A stretch of 64,000 nt of DNA from Prostheceraeus crozeri (taxonomy: Eukaryota > Platyhelminthes > Polycladida > Euryleptidae). Under the pieces are notes generated by a model that worked only from the letters and a program-made list of their open reading frames with translations, was not told the DNA's origin and made no database searches. The stretch covers positions 186,001 to 250,000 of the forward strand of contig CAJQUW010008995.1 of assembly GCA_907163375.1 (NCBI GenBank), given 5' to 3'. The translations under genes were made by a program, and so were the position numbers. Of the stretch, positions 11,631-22,459 are shown one piece after another. Every line of letters starts with the position of its first letter. Position 1 is the first letter of the stretch.

Positions 11631-14600
11631 GTAAGTATCTATAAGGACAAACATGGTAAAAGACAAGCGGCCGATCATGTTAGTGAAAACTGGAGGTCAC
11701 ATTGTGCTGTTCTTTTAGCACAAATTAAATCGAAGCACAAGAGCCATGAAAGTCTAGAGACATAATGATTTTAATAAGTCTATAGTGCAGTTTTTTCACC
11801 ACAAATGCTCACATTGTAGACAACTTTTATCAGTTTATCAGTGGTCTCCGTGGCACAGTGGTTAAGTGCTTGGCCTAGCGATGTATTGGTCCAGAGGTCG
11901 AGCCCCGAAGGTGTCATTGGAAGTCGGCAGGAAGGGCATCCGGACTAAAAGTACTACAACGCTCCATAAGTCTGACTATGTCAGCACCGTCCAAGCCCCA
12001 AGTATGGGGAGTAGTGACGTAAAAAAGTGAAGTGACACATTTTTTTCTGCTCATTTTTTATCTTATTGGATTGACATATATGTGAAGGTCTATAGCAATG
12101 CTTCATCGAGCAGCGGACAGCCATCACACTATTTTCAAATCTGAACTATGCATCGCTCAAAAGTGTATGCTGTCTAGCTTATATACTTCAGGCGGTGCCG
12201 TAGTGATTTTTTCTAGAAGGAATTGAATTTCGTCAAAATTCATAGCTTTTTGGAATATTTTCTTTTAAACAAGTGCAACAGTGATTACCTTGCTGTTGTA
12301 TTTATGAGGCCTAAAACAAGCTGCATGAATGCGTTTGAAAATCATCTTCAAAGCTCCATGCTTTCCTATTTTTCACCATCGAATAAATGGTGTTGAGAAA
12401 TTGTCGATCTTTGGGATATTAAAATCGTTGAATTTAGACATAGTACAGCAACTATGCGTCATGAGTGCTCCGATTATAGTGCTTTGTAGTGTTCCGATTA
12501 TTGTGAATTCCAGTGATTTATATCAATATTTGGCGTATGCGCCTGTAGCTACTGTTCGTAATCGTGTTCAAGACTACAGCTTCCAATATCATCCAATATC
12601 ATTCTACGAAAATATGTAAAGCTGCTAATTGGATTAATCCTTGCTAATTGTAGTCGGGTGTTTCTCCGGGCATCTCAAGACCACTCCCTATATGTGCATG
12701 ATGTGATTGAGGAATAGCAAGTCTCCCACATTGAGCACAAACCATTTCACCGCTTTTTCCAAAGCATCATGACAATAAATGCGTTTTGCGTTCTTTATTT
12801 TTAATTGTACTTACTTGAACATGTAATTTTCTTAATATCATTTCAGTGCCGCTACGAGTGTCGAACTGAAGGACGAAAACTTCCCTGAACAATACTTCGA
12901 AAATGTCCGCGGTGCATTGTCTGTGCGATGGGCTCGCCTTGGTCCCGGCGCCAATGTCACTCACGTAGTCGTACTCAGGCCGCTCAGTGCTGGTCTCTTC
13001 AACTTCACTGCCGCACAAGTCAGTTACCGTGCCAGCGAGGAAGACAAAGAAATTCAAGTGAGTGAAAAGTAACTGTGACATTCTATTAGAGCTTCCATTG
13101 TGGATCTCAACGTCATTGAAATGTCGACGACAGGTGGCGCCCAGCTGATGACTCAGGTCCTTTTGGGTGCAGCAGTTGCAGCTTCACATAGCTTTTGATT
13201 TTTGGAGAAGCATATTTTGAAACACTACAAATTTCTTCATACAAATTCACATGCATTGTGACACAACTATACTTGTGACTTATGCTGTAGAAGAAGCTTT
13301 ATAAGTTAATTTCTTATCTGTAGAGATTGATTGAATTCTCTCTTTGTACGTGACGGCAAGAAAAAGGACTCAGTATTTCACATACCTCACTTCAATTTTA
13401 ATTTGTCCTTCGGAAAAGCACTTTCTTTCTCAATTGATTTACAAGTACCTGCATCGAGACTACGAAAACTATATTAGTTCCTCTTGCTTGTACAACACAA
13501 TTCTCCTTTTTATTGAAATATGTTGCGTATTGAATATGTGATGTTGTGACCACAGAATTAGATTCATATGCGCGCGCTTCGGTTTCCTAGAAAGGAAGGG
13601 TTGTATGCAGCCTTAACATCGAAGTGGCACATCACAGAATTAGACAACTTGGTCCTTCTCGAATGGATGACTCGTACATCGCTTGCTATTGGAAATGGCA
13701 AACAGTAAGTCACCAGAGCCAGTGAGAGATGCGTGCGCGCTGTGATATCACATCGCACACACCAAAACACACATCGCTGACTGGCTAACATGCGATTCAG
13801 TGTCGTGCATGCACTATGCTGAGAGGAATTCTGAGAAGACGATGGCGAAATCATCAAGTGAACTAATTTTCGTACGCCTGCTACTTTCTTTAATAATGAT
13901 CGGAAGGGCCAGCATTATGGAGAAAACTTGTGCGCAATGATCTGAATTCTTCGAATCTGAAGGAATTGTGGCAATCGAAGCATTTTGCTTGAACTCACAT
14001 CAATCCGCAAGCGACGCACGACTTTTTTCCTATCTCTGTAAGGTATTAGGAATTCCTTTTTGCCCACGTAATAAGTTCCTCGATGTGCCGGCGATTCGAA
14101 TTAATCACACTTCTAGCAAACCGAAGCAGATAAACAAAATATTTAATTCTGTGATGCTCTTCTATTTTCATGATGCTAAACTAGTACTGCCTATTCCGCG
14201 TGAACTTTCCTTTTAACGCTAAAAAAGTTGTTTAGTAATTAACTAAATGAAAGAATGATTAGTTAAAAAACGCATTACGTCTGCATTGTAAGATTTCGAC
14301 CTATATAGAATAGGCATCATTATTACGAAAAAATGAATCGATAAAACTGAACAGATGCGCTGTACAAAGACATCCCGTTGAAATCAAGCATACTAGTCTA
14401 AGAAATTGCAATGTATTGTATCTTCTCGCTCGTTCATCCAATGATTAATCAAATGCAATTCGCAGAATGTCACCTGTTACTATCCATGTGACAAGTCTTT
14501 TGTAATAAGCGTAGGCCCAATGCGTTCAGATATCTTACTAGACAGCACGATGTTTGCTTCAGGAATCACTGTATGCGCCGCAGTAGTCTTTGAAATGACC

Positions 14601-17600
14601 TCTTTCCTCCTCTTTGAGGATTTGGCAATACGTTATCCAATTATCTCCATGCTCTGTATACGTACTGCTTTCATTTTTGAAGTTTTGTTCCTGAAAGCAG
14701 ATGTTTGGGTGGACGATAAAGATAGAGAAGTACTTCTGTCGTTCTTTCTGACTCCTCGCTCTACTCAATATTCAGCCTTCCTTTTCTGTTTTATTTCTTT
14801 TGGTCGTTTGCTGCAGACCGGCTTCTTTCGCTTTCTCTATACGTTATGTTGTTGGTCCGTTTGGCCCAGTATTGCCATGATCTTTTTCACGATGATTTAT
14901 CCACGAGGTTGCGTGTAGTTGGTTATCTCGCATTAAAATCGAAAGAAATGTTCTACACGAAATTACTTCGAGTTACGTCATTAGTCAGAAGTTGTTAATT
15001 GCCAAAATTGTTTGGACAAACATGAACATAACAGAGGTAAACATGACAAACTTTCATCATGGTATGAAGAAACAAAATAAAATTCACTTATCAGCCGAAA
15101 GGAAGGCAAGGTTGCGAATTTTTCTCATTATCTGAAAATTTTCAGAAATAGTTATTTCGCTTCGCGATGCAGTTTATTTGTAAGAGGAATTACACACATC
15201 TTTGCACTGTGCACATTTCTTATCGAATCACTGTTCAAACGCTAATACTATCATCATCAAAAGTACAACATGACTTAACTGTCCCATGTCCTAAGTCTTC
15301 CCAATTATTAAGCATTATTGAGATGAGGTGAACCGACCAGGATGCATCAAATCTCTTGACTCTTTCCATTATTCACGAATGAACAGTTTTATCTCATCCA
15401 CAGTATTTGTAATCTAAGCGTGTGATTGACTCGTGTCGTCTGCCACGTCAAAGCTGTTTAGCTTGCCGATTTTCTGATATCAATGCAATCTGTGATGTCA
15501 TTGATGATGGTGTCTGACGTGAGGGTCATGTCTTATCATGCAGTAGTAGCTCATGATAATCGGTCAGGAAATTTTCATGTCACGTTCTATTTTTCTTTAC
15601 AATTATAGTTGAGAACTGATATACTTTTACTTGAACAGTCAGTATTTTGCTTTTTTCAGTTTGGCTACACGACGATGCCTGGAGAGCAGCCAATTTATGG
15701 TCTGAAGGAATATGAGAAGCAATTTTCGTCTCATTTGGTAAGTCACATACCAACCGCTCGTTGATCAGGCATTAGTAAATAATTAAATCAATAGTTACAT
15801 GACTTCACACTTCGTCTTGGGTGCGATTTATAAATAATTCTTGAACTCTTTCGAATGATGGAAACATTCCACCATAGTCTGTCACACTGGGCCAGAAGCA
15901 CTGCGGCTCCTTCAGCTATCCGAGAAACAGGAAAGCATTCAACTTACAATGAAGCGGTCAAGAAATTGAACTTCGGATGAAAGCACCTTTACCTCTTTCA
16001 TATTTTCGTAACAGTGAGGAGTGAGGACTTCCTAATAATATCTAGACGTGAACGAGTGACACAGTGAGGCAGTCAAAAAGCAATTTTATCCATCTGGAGT
16101 GTACTTCCTAGACGCAGTGCTCCGATTCATTCCCGAAAATTTTAAGTTACTCCCGAATTCCCGAAAATATGGACCCGAAATTCCTGAAAATTTCCATTGT
16201 GCAGTATCTCTAACAAATATGATTTTTTGCATTGAAACAAAAAGAAAAAAAGATTGTGTCTTTGATGGACCAATTTGTTGTCAAAGAGTCATCTTCCAAA
16301 TAACTTCAGACCTTCGTGAAAATAAATGAATGTGGATAAACTGAGTATTTTTTGTAATAAAATATATCTACATGTACTTGTTGAGCAATGGCAGTAGTAC
16401 AGTGCTTAGATGAAAATAGATAATACATGTGCAACATAGATAAGACGTTTCTTCATTGTATGCCGATTAATTAATATTTTCTATGTGTTGCTGTACGCTT
16501 TAAGTTGTTGAAGTATTCAGATTTGCTCATAGTATCTCAAAGCTTCCATTCATTTTAAAACCCAAGCACATGAAGATAAGCTTTATGAAGACTATTATGC
16601 ACAATAATTGAAGAAATGTAAGGGATATAACTAGTCTGTAGGGGTCTTAACTGGTCTGTTTCCGGGGATCAAAATACTTACAGATGCATTAAATTAATGT
16701 GCTGCTTTATCAATTAATGAATACTATCCCATTAACGGTTTCTATGCCGTTTTAATGTGATAGTACATAATTCCCGAAAATTCGGAGGGTATGTCGCTCG
16801 GAGCACTGTAGACGTATGCAACTAGTGTGACTAGATGTCCATGGGGACTATATTTCAAATTTCGGGAACAGCACGTGCTTGATGGCTGTATCTGGTATAG
16901 CTGCAACTTGGTCTGGTTACTTGGTGTCAGGGTTGTTACTTGTTGGGTTCCTGGCCCCTACCAGCTAGTGCTTATGACTTGGGGAGACACCCCTGTAACT
17001 GGCATTGTGTCCATCAGACGTTCAGCGCTAGTGAGCACGTCCGTGATAATGTGGAGGATTGCTGACAGGGTTGCTTTTCCCATAAGACCAGCTATGTCCC
17101 TTGTTGGCTTAACGGAATGTCCCTGTATGCCTGCATCCTTTGTAGCATACCAGCGCCTGCTAGGGTGGTGCAGGGCTGCTGTTAGTTCGGTGCTGGGTGC
17201 ATTGGACTAGATTGTTGCTACTCTGGGTCCCAGTCCGCACCTTCGGGTGTTTCTGAAGCCGTCCTGGGTATTGGATTTCAAGGTTTACTTTGTTCTCTGT
17301 GCGACACCTTATAACTTCACTTGACTAATAATGCTGCATTTTCGATCATTCAGAAGGATTTCGAATAGAATGCTGTAGCAATTAATTTGGATTACATGTA
17401 ATATTAATGAAATGCTAGTATATTGTGTAAGTAGAACTTGGAGAAGGCTTCAAGTCGCAAAATGCTTAGACTCGTGAAGTAGAACTTTTCTAAACTTCAG
17501 TCACAGAATTGATTTGTTTCATACTACTTGATAAATAATAATCAGTAGAAGACCATTAGATCTAAAGTTGCATGGATCTTGAGGAAATTCCCGTTACAGA

Positions 17601-20600
17601 TCGCTGTCAAGCACAGAAATGAACAGTATAACTGTAAGGTTGTGCTAAGAATGGAAATTACTCAAGGAAGGTCGCGGCGGCACATCCGGGGGGAAACTAA
17701 GTTGGTGGGCATGAACCCCCAATCCAAAAGCTTCGATTTACTCATGTGCCTGCTCTAACCCCAATGAAACAGACGTTGTCAGTACATCTAATGAAAAATA
17801 GCTAGCGCATTATGTGCCTTTATATGAGCATATGCATGAAAGCTAAATTTCCATATCTAGAGGTTTTGCTGTCAAGAGTAGAACAGCCTCTTAACTAACT
17901 TTTCTAATCCTGGTTAGACAAATTGAAGTCGAGAGGTCTGGTGTTGATGTGTATCTGGACTTAACTTTATCATTTTGGACCATAAGATCTGTGACTTTCT
18001 GCGACTTCTGTCCATCTGGGGTCATCGGATAACAATTAATTGAATGATTCATTTGTGTTACATTGGGGAGGGTATTTAAACTGATTCGCTTGCAATGTTG
18101 TCATCACACACCATCGTTTGGAGGACATTCCACCTTCAGTGATTTATTTAGACACTCAGCTGAGACACTGACCGCTTTCAGGAACTAAAGTTCATAACAC
18201 GTACAGTATCTCTATACTACAATGCTTTTATGATAACTTTTAAAGCTCTATTTTACGTTCTGTTGTAGGCACGTATGATTGATAATTTATTCACTTATTT
18301 CAATAATTGCTCACGTTGTATGGGCCCGATCCAGCTTCAGCCTCCCGGATGATCGGGTAGCACGGGATGGCCCCTCAGTTCGCTGCTTTCACACGCTTCT
18401 ATCCTCTGCCATGTCTTCGGTGAGAGACCTGGTTTTCAGAAGCTGCTCTTACGCTGGTGGCTGTTCTTCATCCCGCTCTTCACCACAGTTCTTCAGCTTT
18501 TTCTTGGCCTTCCCTTTCTATGAGGCACTGCCTTTCGCTTCCAAGCTGCTTTGCAGATTTTATCGTCCGGTCTTCTGAGATGTCCTAATCATCTCCACCG
18601 ACGGGTCTCTACTTCTTTGCTCATCACAGGTACTCTAAGCTTGTGGCGGATATGGCTGTTACGTATCCTGTCTTGTCTTACCCTTTGACCTCCTCAACAT
18701 CCTCATTTCGGATGCCTTCATCGCAGTTATGTCTTCTTTCTTTGAGGCCCAGAGCTCAGCGTGGTATAACATCTAACCACTGAGCAGATAAACTTCGACA
18801 TTAAGTCGTTACTTAATGTTATATTGTTGTCACAGAGGACTGCAGACATCGATCTCCAATTTTTCCATCCCGCTTAGGTTTTCATCCTATGTCTCGGCCC
18901 GTTGTTGCTTCTTCGTCCATCACCGTACTCAAATACTTAAAGGCATCTACAGTCAGGAGCCCGACGCCATGTTGGTGTAAGCTCTTATTCTCCTTCGTGC
19001 TGAGGTACACCATCTTCGTTCTATTGATCCGAAGACCTTGGGTCTCAAGGACTTCATGCCGCTTCTCTAAGCGCGTTCGAATTATCTCCTTCGTCTTCTG
19101 AGATTACCAGGTCGTCGGCAAAGAGGAGTTATAGGGTGTCACTCTCCCCAGTCTCTCTTAGTGGCTTAGATATCTCATCTAATAAGTCGACGAAGAAGGC
19201 ACATGACTTGCTTCAATGTCAATTGTTTCAATAATTGACTATAAGACAAGTATTATTGCTAAATAATTAAAATGAAGTTTTATCAATTTTAAATCGTTAG
19301 GATGTAGCTTTACGTATATCATGCCATGGGTCTGGTCAACCCATGATCCAAATTGATGAATAAGATATTTTCTGACTTGTAGGCCCATATAGCCTATTTC
19401 GTTTAATTGAAACAAGAGAAAGAAAATTTCAATTAGAAACCAGTAGACCCCTGTATTCAAGGGATGATTAAAAAGAAAATATTGCAATTTATTGATTGAT
19501 TGATATTTCGAAATACATTAATATGTCTATCAGAAAATGAAGGACCAGCCATTAATTTATGAGGTGAGAGAACTCCTTATTTGACGCTTTTCTTTATTTT
19601 TCCACCACGTGGTCTATGTTGGAGAATCATGTCGTTTATTACCTGAGAGAAAAAAAGAAGACATTAAAGCAGTCAGAGATGCTGACGCTTCACACTCTGA
19701 AGTCATTCGACGTGTTTGAAAGTGACCACAGAGTGGCCTTTGAGAGGAGGGAGGTGGTGGACAAGGAACAGGTATGGAAGAGAAGATTGATAAAAGAAGC
19801 ATTTTGGAATGAGATGCATGCATCGGCAAATCGATTGAAGCTTTCTTAAAGCAGTAACCGGAATTTTTTACTTTTTACTTTCTTGTTGAATTTTTTTTAA
19901 CTTTCATTACGTCTACTGTCGATTTTAGTAGTAGTACTTGTTTTCTGTATTTTCTCATACCGCTTTGCATTCTATTGTGTGGACAGTTACGCTATGTTCC
20001 GGGTTGAATGAAAGCTCGTCATTCACTTGCCTGACGATGGTCGCCTGTAGTGACTGAAATGCCTCGCACGTGGTGTAAGAATAAAGAAAAGAGTCAAATG
20101 AGAACTTCTGTCATCTTATAGTACGTCTGCTGAGAGTACTGCATTGAGCCGTAATCTGGTGGTTGAACTTTCCCATTATTGCTAGTTTCCATCATAAAAA
20201 ATTGCATTACTCCAATTGCGTCAGGAAAATAGTACATGACTTTTGATATTTTGGTTTTCCAGACAATTCCTGAAGCCAGTTTCCCTAGATGTATATTAAA
20301 AGCCTTTATAACAAAAATTATCTTTATGCTAAGTACGAACGTATTTGCTCAACGATATAGAAAGAGTGAGGGAAACAATTAGACGAGATTTTGATCCGAC
20401 AATCAGCTCTTCAATCAGTCGCTCCTTCTCGTGCTGCGGTGAGGCATGCAACAGTTACTGTCTTCATTTAAAATGCAATTCAAATGATTCATCCACAGTG
20501 AGCTCTCCTGACTTTGGGCAGCTGATAACCAATATAATTGAGATCATTTTCTTCATGCTTTCCTCCTGCGATGTTTCATCGCTAACTGTCGGGTAACTGT

Positions 20601-22025
20601 CGCACCGGCCTATACATGTCTGCAGCCATATTGCGACCCCGTTTCCATCTGAGTCGGAACCAAGTTCGGGCCTGGACTTTTGTTTTGGACAGGGTCGGGC
20701 GCGAGCCGACGATTTTCTAGATAACTTTCCTGATGTCCTATTCACATTTCTAGGTAACTGCATTGATGCACAATCGAGTTGATTTTGCTTGGAATGTAAT
20801 GGATTGGATGCATTAGATAAACGCTAATGGCAACAGTGGGTAGGACTTGAGTTTCCCTGATTCAAAAATTTGAAAAGTGATGCTAACAGATTATGTAAAG
20901 TTCTCTGCACAAGAAAAAAACGAGTTTTTCGATATATGACAAAGATTGGTCTCAAAGCATTTTATTGGCGGAATATTTTATTAATAAGCTTTATTTAATT
21001 GAATTGACCAAAAAACCCCTCCGTTGACACTTTATTGAATTTCCTTCGTGGGCGGTAGTGAATAAGCACGCATTTAAATATTCCGAATTGAGTATTTTTA
21101 TGAAGACATGCATTCCTTATATAACATGTGATAAAAAATTGAATTTAGTTGATGGCTCTGTTCTGCTGGTTGTTCCGCAGAAACATGATGCTGTCCACAA
21201 CTTCTGTTTTTAGTCGAGAGCAGTGGGGCTCTCAAATTGCTAGCAACATATTTACGCGATTTACTGTATTCATTACCACAGTCGGACTACGGAGTCCTGT
21301 CATTTGATATAGACTGATAAATCTCCGTCACTCTGACTGCGAAAACCTCACTAGGTGACATGACACGCCAATTACGCGTAATTACACATGACCCTAAACA
21401 TCTGTGGTTACCGCATGGCATCTCTGTAACATATGTCGGCAGTGCTGTTATATAGACTTTGCGTCTCATGTGTCGGTATGTATCAGAGGCTAAACAATGT
21501 GATATGACCTAATATTCATGCTCAGGGAAGACAGAACATGCTAAGCGTTTCATCCGAGGTTCAAGCGGCGACGAGGACAACCGTTTACGACGCGTAAACT
21601 ATAAACGCTCGCCCGCACGTATTTATTAACATTCCCCCATGTTTTGACAGCATCAGATCAAGTGATTTCTGATTCTTAGTGCAGCGCGTAGAAGTATAAA
21701 CTGCCCTTAACCACGTATGTTAGGGGTGCTCCGTAATTGCGCGTGACAATGCCACCTAGTACTTCTCAATCAGCTCATTTTTATCATTTTATTGATATAC
21801 TACCAATACAAAGCTCAATGACTTGACGAAACATATGTGAATTGGTTGGACACAGATTCACCCCCGTTTGAATGAAAGAATAACGTGTATTTCTTTTGAT
21901 ACTTTCAGGTTGACTGGCTGAGCTTTGGCCTGATGACCACGCCATCTCTCCTCATTCCGTTCCTTCTGTGGCACCGAAGCAAGAGCAAGTACGAAAGTGC
22001 TTCCAGATCGAAGAAATCAAATTAA
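11461..22025 (+). CDS. SSR2: Translocon-associated protein subunit beta (TRAP-beta, signal sequence receptor 2)
   Basis: Complete gene; coding exons 11461-11630, 12847-13057, 15660-15737 and 21909-22025 join to 576 nt encoding 191 residues (human SSR2 has 183). TRAP-beta is a single-pass ER membrane subunit of the heterotetrameric TRAP complex, which sits beside the Sec61 channel and assists translocation of some secretory proteins. Residues 1-20 form a signal peptide with cleavage expected after VFA; the lumenal domain follows, with DLTLHYNLYNAG and VVVLRPLSAGLFNFT matching the family. Sequons N93-V-T and N109-F-T sit where the vertebrate protein is glycosylated. Residues about 157-174 span the membrane, and a short basic tail (SKSKYESASRSKKSN) faces the cytosol. 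All splice sites are GT-AG. Introns of 1216, 2602 and 6171 bp are full of mobile elements, yet the frame is intact, so the gene is very probably functional. Confidence 0.97.
11842..12025 (+). mobile_element. tRNA-derived SINE in SSR2 intron 1
   Basis: Pol III promoter boxes are visible: an A-box-like TGGCACAGTGG (11851-11861) and a B-box-like GGTCGAGCCCC (11896-11906), spaced as in a tRNA. The body contains GGCAGGAAGGGCATCCGG, a word I associate with RTE-type LINE tails, and the 3' end has GTAAAAAAGTGAAGTG. It is not a working tRNA gene because the arms do not form a cloverleaf. The LINE partner is inferred. Confidence 0.75.
12847..13057 (+). CDS. SSR2: SSR2 coding exon 2
   Basis: Codes residues 57-127, most of the lumenal domain including both N-glycosylation sequons. 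Acceptor TTTCAG ends at 12846; donor GTGAGT at 13058. Confidence 0.95.
13551..14153. mobile_element. hAT-like non-autonomous element, copy 1 (SSR2 intron 2)
   Basis: 603 bp bounded by CACAGAATTA and TAATTCTGTG, with inner terminal-repeat sequence GCTTCGGTTT-CTAGAA at both ends. It is similar over most of its length, in opposite orientation, to 24818-25377. No target duplication remains visible here; the superfamily rests on the second copy. No transposase frame. Confidence 0.75.
15660..15737 (+). CDS. SSR2: SSR2 coding exon 3
   Basis: 26 codons, phase 0 at both ends, residues 128-153 (FGYTTMPGEQPIYGL then KEYEKQFSSHL). Acceptor TTTTTTCAG, donor GTAAGT. Confidence 0.95.
16115..16808. mobile_element. 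Terminal-inverted-repeat element with 6-bp target duplication
   Basis: 694 bp starting CAGTGCTCCGA and ending TCGGAGCACTG, flanked by perfect 6-bp duplications TAGACG (16109-16114 and 16809-16814). Subterminal TTCCCGAAAAT words repeat near both ends. The CAGTG termini and 6-bp duplication match hAT groups with shortened target sites, and the element at 54453-56857 has the same features. No transposase is encoded. Lies in SSR2 intron 3. Confidence 0.8.
16827..17270. other. GC-richer block, unassigned
   Basis: A stretch clearly richer in G+C than its surroundings, with a 127-codon + strand frame rich in W, C and V. The composition is not typical of a known domain, and the minus strand shows broken frames. 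It may be decayed retroelement coding sequence; I cannot assign it. Confidence 0.3.
18260..19210 (-). pseudogene. RTE-like LINE remnant in SSR2 intron 3
   Basis: Antisense to SSR2. Minus-strand motifs in order: LLFADDLVISEDEGDN (about 19120), a GVGLLTVDAFKYL-type segment (about 18950), WRSMSAVLCDNN (about 18850), TRQDRIRNSHIRHKL (about 18660), RRWR-LGHLRRPDD (about 18580) and a basic KGRPRKS segment (about 18490). These are the RT active site and post-RT region of RTE/BovB-type LINEs. Many stops and frameshifts; 5' truncated. Confidence 0.7.
19616..19849 (+). pseudogene. Penelope-like element GIY-YIG C-terminal fragment
   Basis: The frame ends HRVAFERREVVDKEQVWKRR then LIKEAFWNEMHASANR and a stop at 19847-19849. 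A W(K)RR-xKEA stretch following a VVD(R/K)E motif is characteristic of the last part of the GIY-YIG endonuclease in Penelope-like retroelements. Upstream coding sequence is absent. The 3' flank holds a hammerhead-like motif (20031-20059) and AATAAA at 20080-20085. Confidence 0.6.
20031..20059 (+). ncRNA. Hammerhead-like hairpin downstream of the Penelope-like fragment
   Basis: CTGACGA (20031-20037), a hairpin GGTCGC/GTGACT with 5-nt loop, then GAAA (20056-20059). This resembles the hammerhead core CUGANGA...GAAA reported in Penelope-like terminal repeats. One unpaired base sits between CTGACGA and the stem, so cleavage activity is doubtful. Confidence 0.35.
21349..21761. mobile_element. TTACGCGT-rich foldback element, copy A
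   Basis: About 413 bp with termini CACTAGGTGACATG and CCACCTAGTA. Contains repeated AATTACGCGT words near one end and a CG-richer core. Copies B (38760-39194) and C (61442-61867) match it in opposite orientation. No transposase. Confidence 0.8.
21909..22025 (+). CDS. SSR2: SSR2 coding exon 4
   Basis: Residues 154-191 and the TAA stop: transmembrane segment and basic cytosolic tail. Acceptor CTTTCAG ends at 21908. Confidence 0.95.
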   Translation, partial: VDWLSFGLMTTPSLLIPFLLWHRSKSKYESASRSKKSN

Positions 22026-22235
22026 GAGAATTCCGCTTGTGGCCTGTACAGAACTGTAGCTTGGGGCAGACGGGTGCCAATCATGTCAGATGTATATAAT
22101 TAGTTTTCTGACCTTCAAATTGTAAGATTTTTCCAATCGCTGTATTTATCATTTCCTGTGTATGTGATGAGGCTTAGCGTTGCTTTGTGTTGCGATTGTG
22201 CCCTTGTTAAGACACCTTTTTGATAATATATGTGG

Positions 22236-22241
22236 AATAAA
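22236..22241 (+). terminator. SSR2 polyadenylation signal
   Basis: AATAAA 211 nt after the stop codon, followed by a GT/T-rich stretch; the only good signal in the likely 3' UTR. Confidence 0.85.
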
Positions 22242-22385
22242 ATATAGTCGTTTTGCCTGACCAATTGACAGGAAACACGTAGTAATCAGAGAAGAACCTA
22301 TCTATCCGGACTGGAATTATTTGGATCGAGGGCTGAAAACGTTTCTTGTACATGGTTTAAACCTTGGTTTTTCTTGATATTTGCT

Positions 22386-22446
22386 TACTTTTGAGTAACC
22401 CTTCGTTCATGACTGGTAGCTGTGCAAGGGGTGAAAATTCTGTAGA
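22386..22446 (+). repeat. Second copy of the LINE 3' terminus
   Basis: Matches the 3' end of the LINE at 2440-4935 (TTGAGTAACCC, TTCGTTCATG, AGCTGTGC, GGGGTGAAAATTC). Five bases of the left stem arm are deleted, but ACCCTT still pairs with AAGGGGT with one bulge. Either a very short LINE insertion or a SINE sharing the tail. Confidence 0.65.
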
Positions 22447-22459
22447 AAACTTATCTAAA

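Noticed and set aside
11842-11920. A real tRNA gene
   Set aside because: Only the A and B box-like words are conserved; acceptor and anticodon arms do not pair and the sequence continues into a SINE body.
14520-14918. 132-codon + strand frame with hydrophobic stretches
   Set aside because: Phe/Leu/Ser-rich composition follows from T-rich DNA, there is no Kozak context or splice support, and it lies in SSR2 intron 2. The minus strand looks no less protein-like.
16827-17210. 127-codon frame as a real gene
   Set aside because: No domain, odd residue bias and no splice or start support; it lies inside SSR2 intron 3 beside an inverted-repeat element.
20031-20059. Fully canonical hammerhead ribozyme
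   Set aside because: An unpaired base lies between CTGACGA and stem II and I could not define stems I and III, so I list it only as hammerhead-like.
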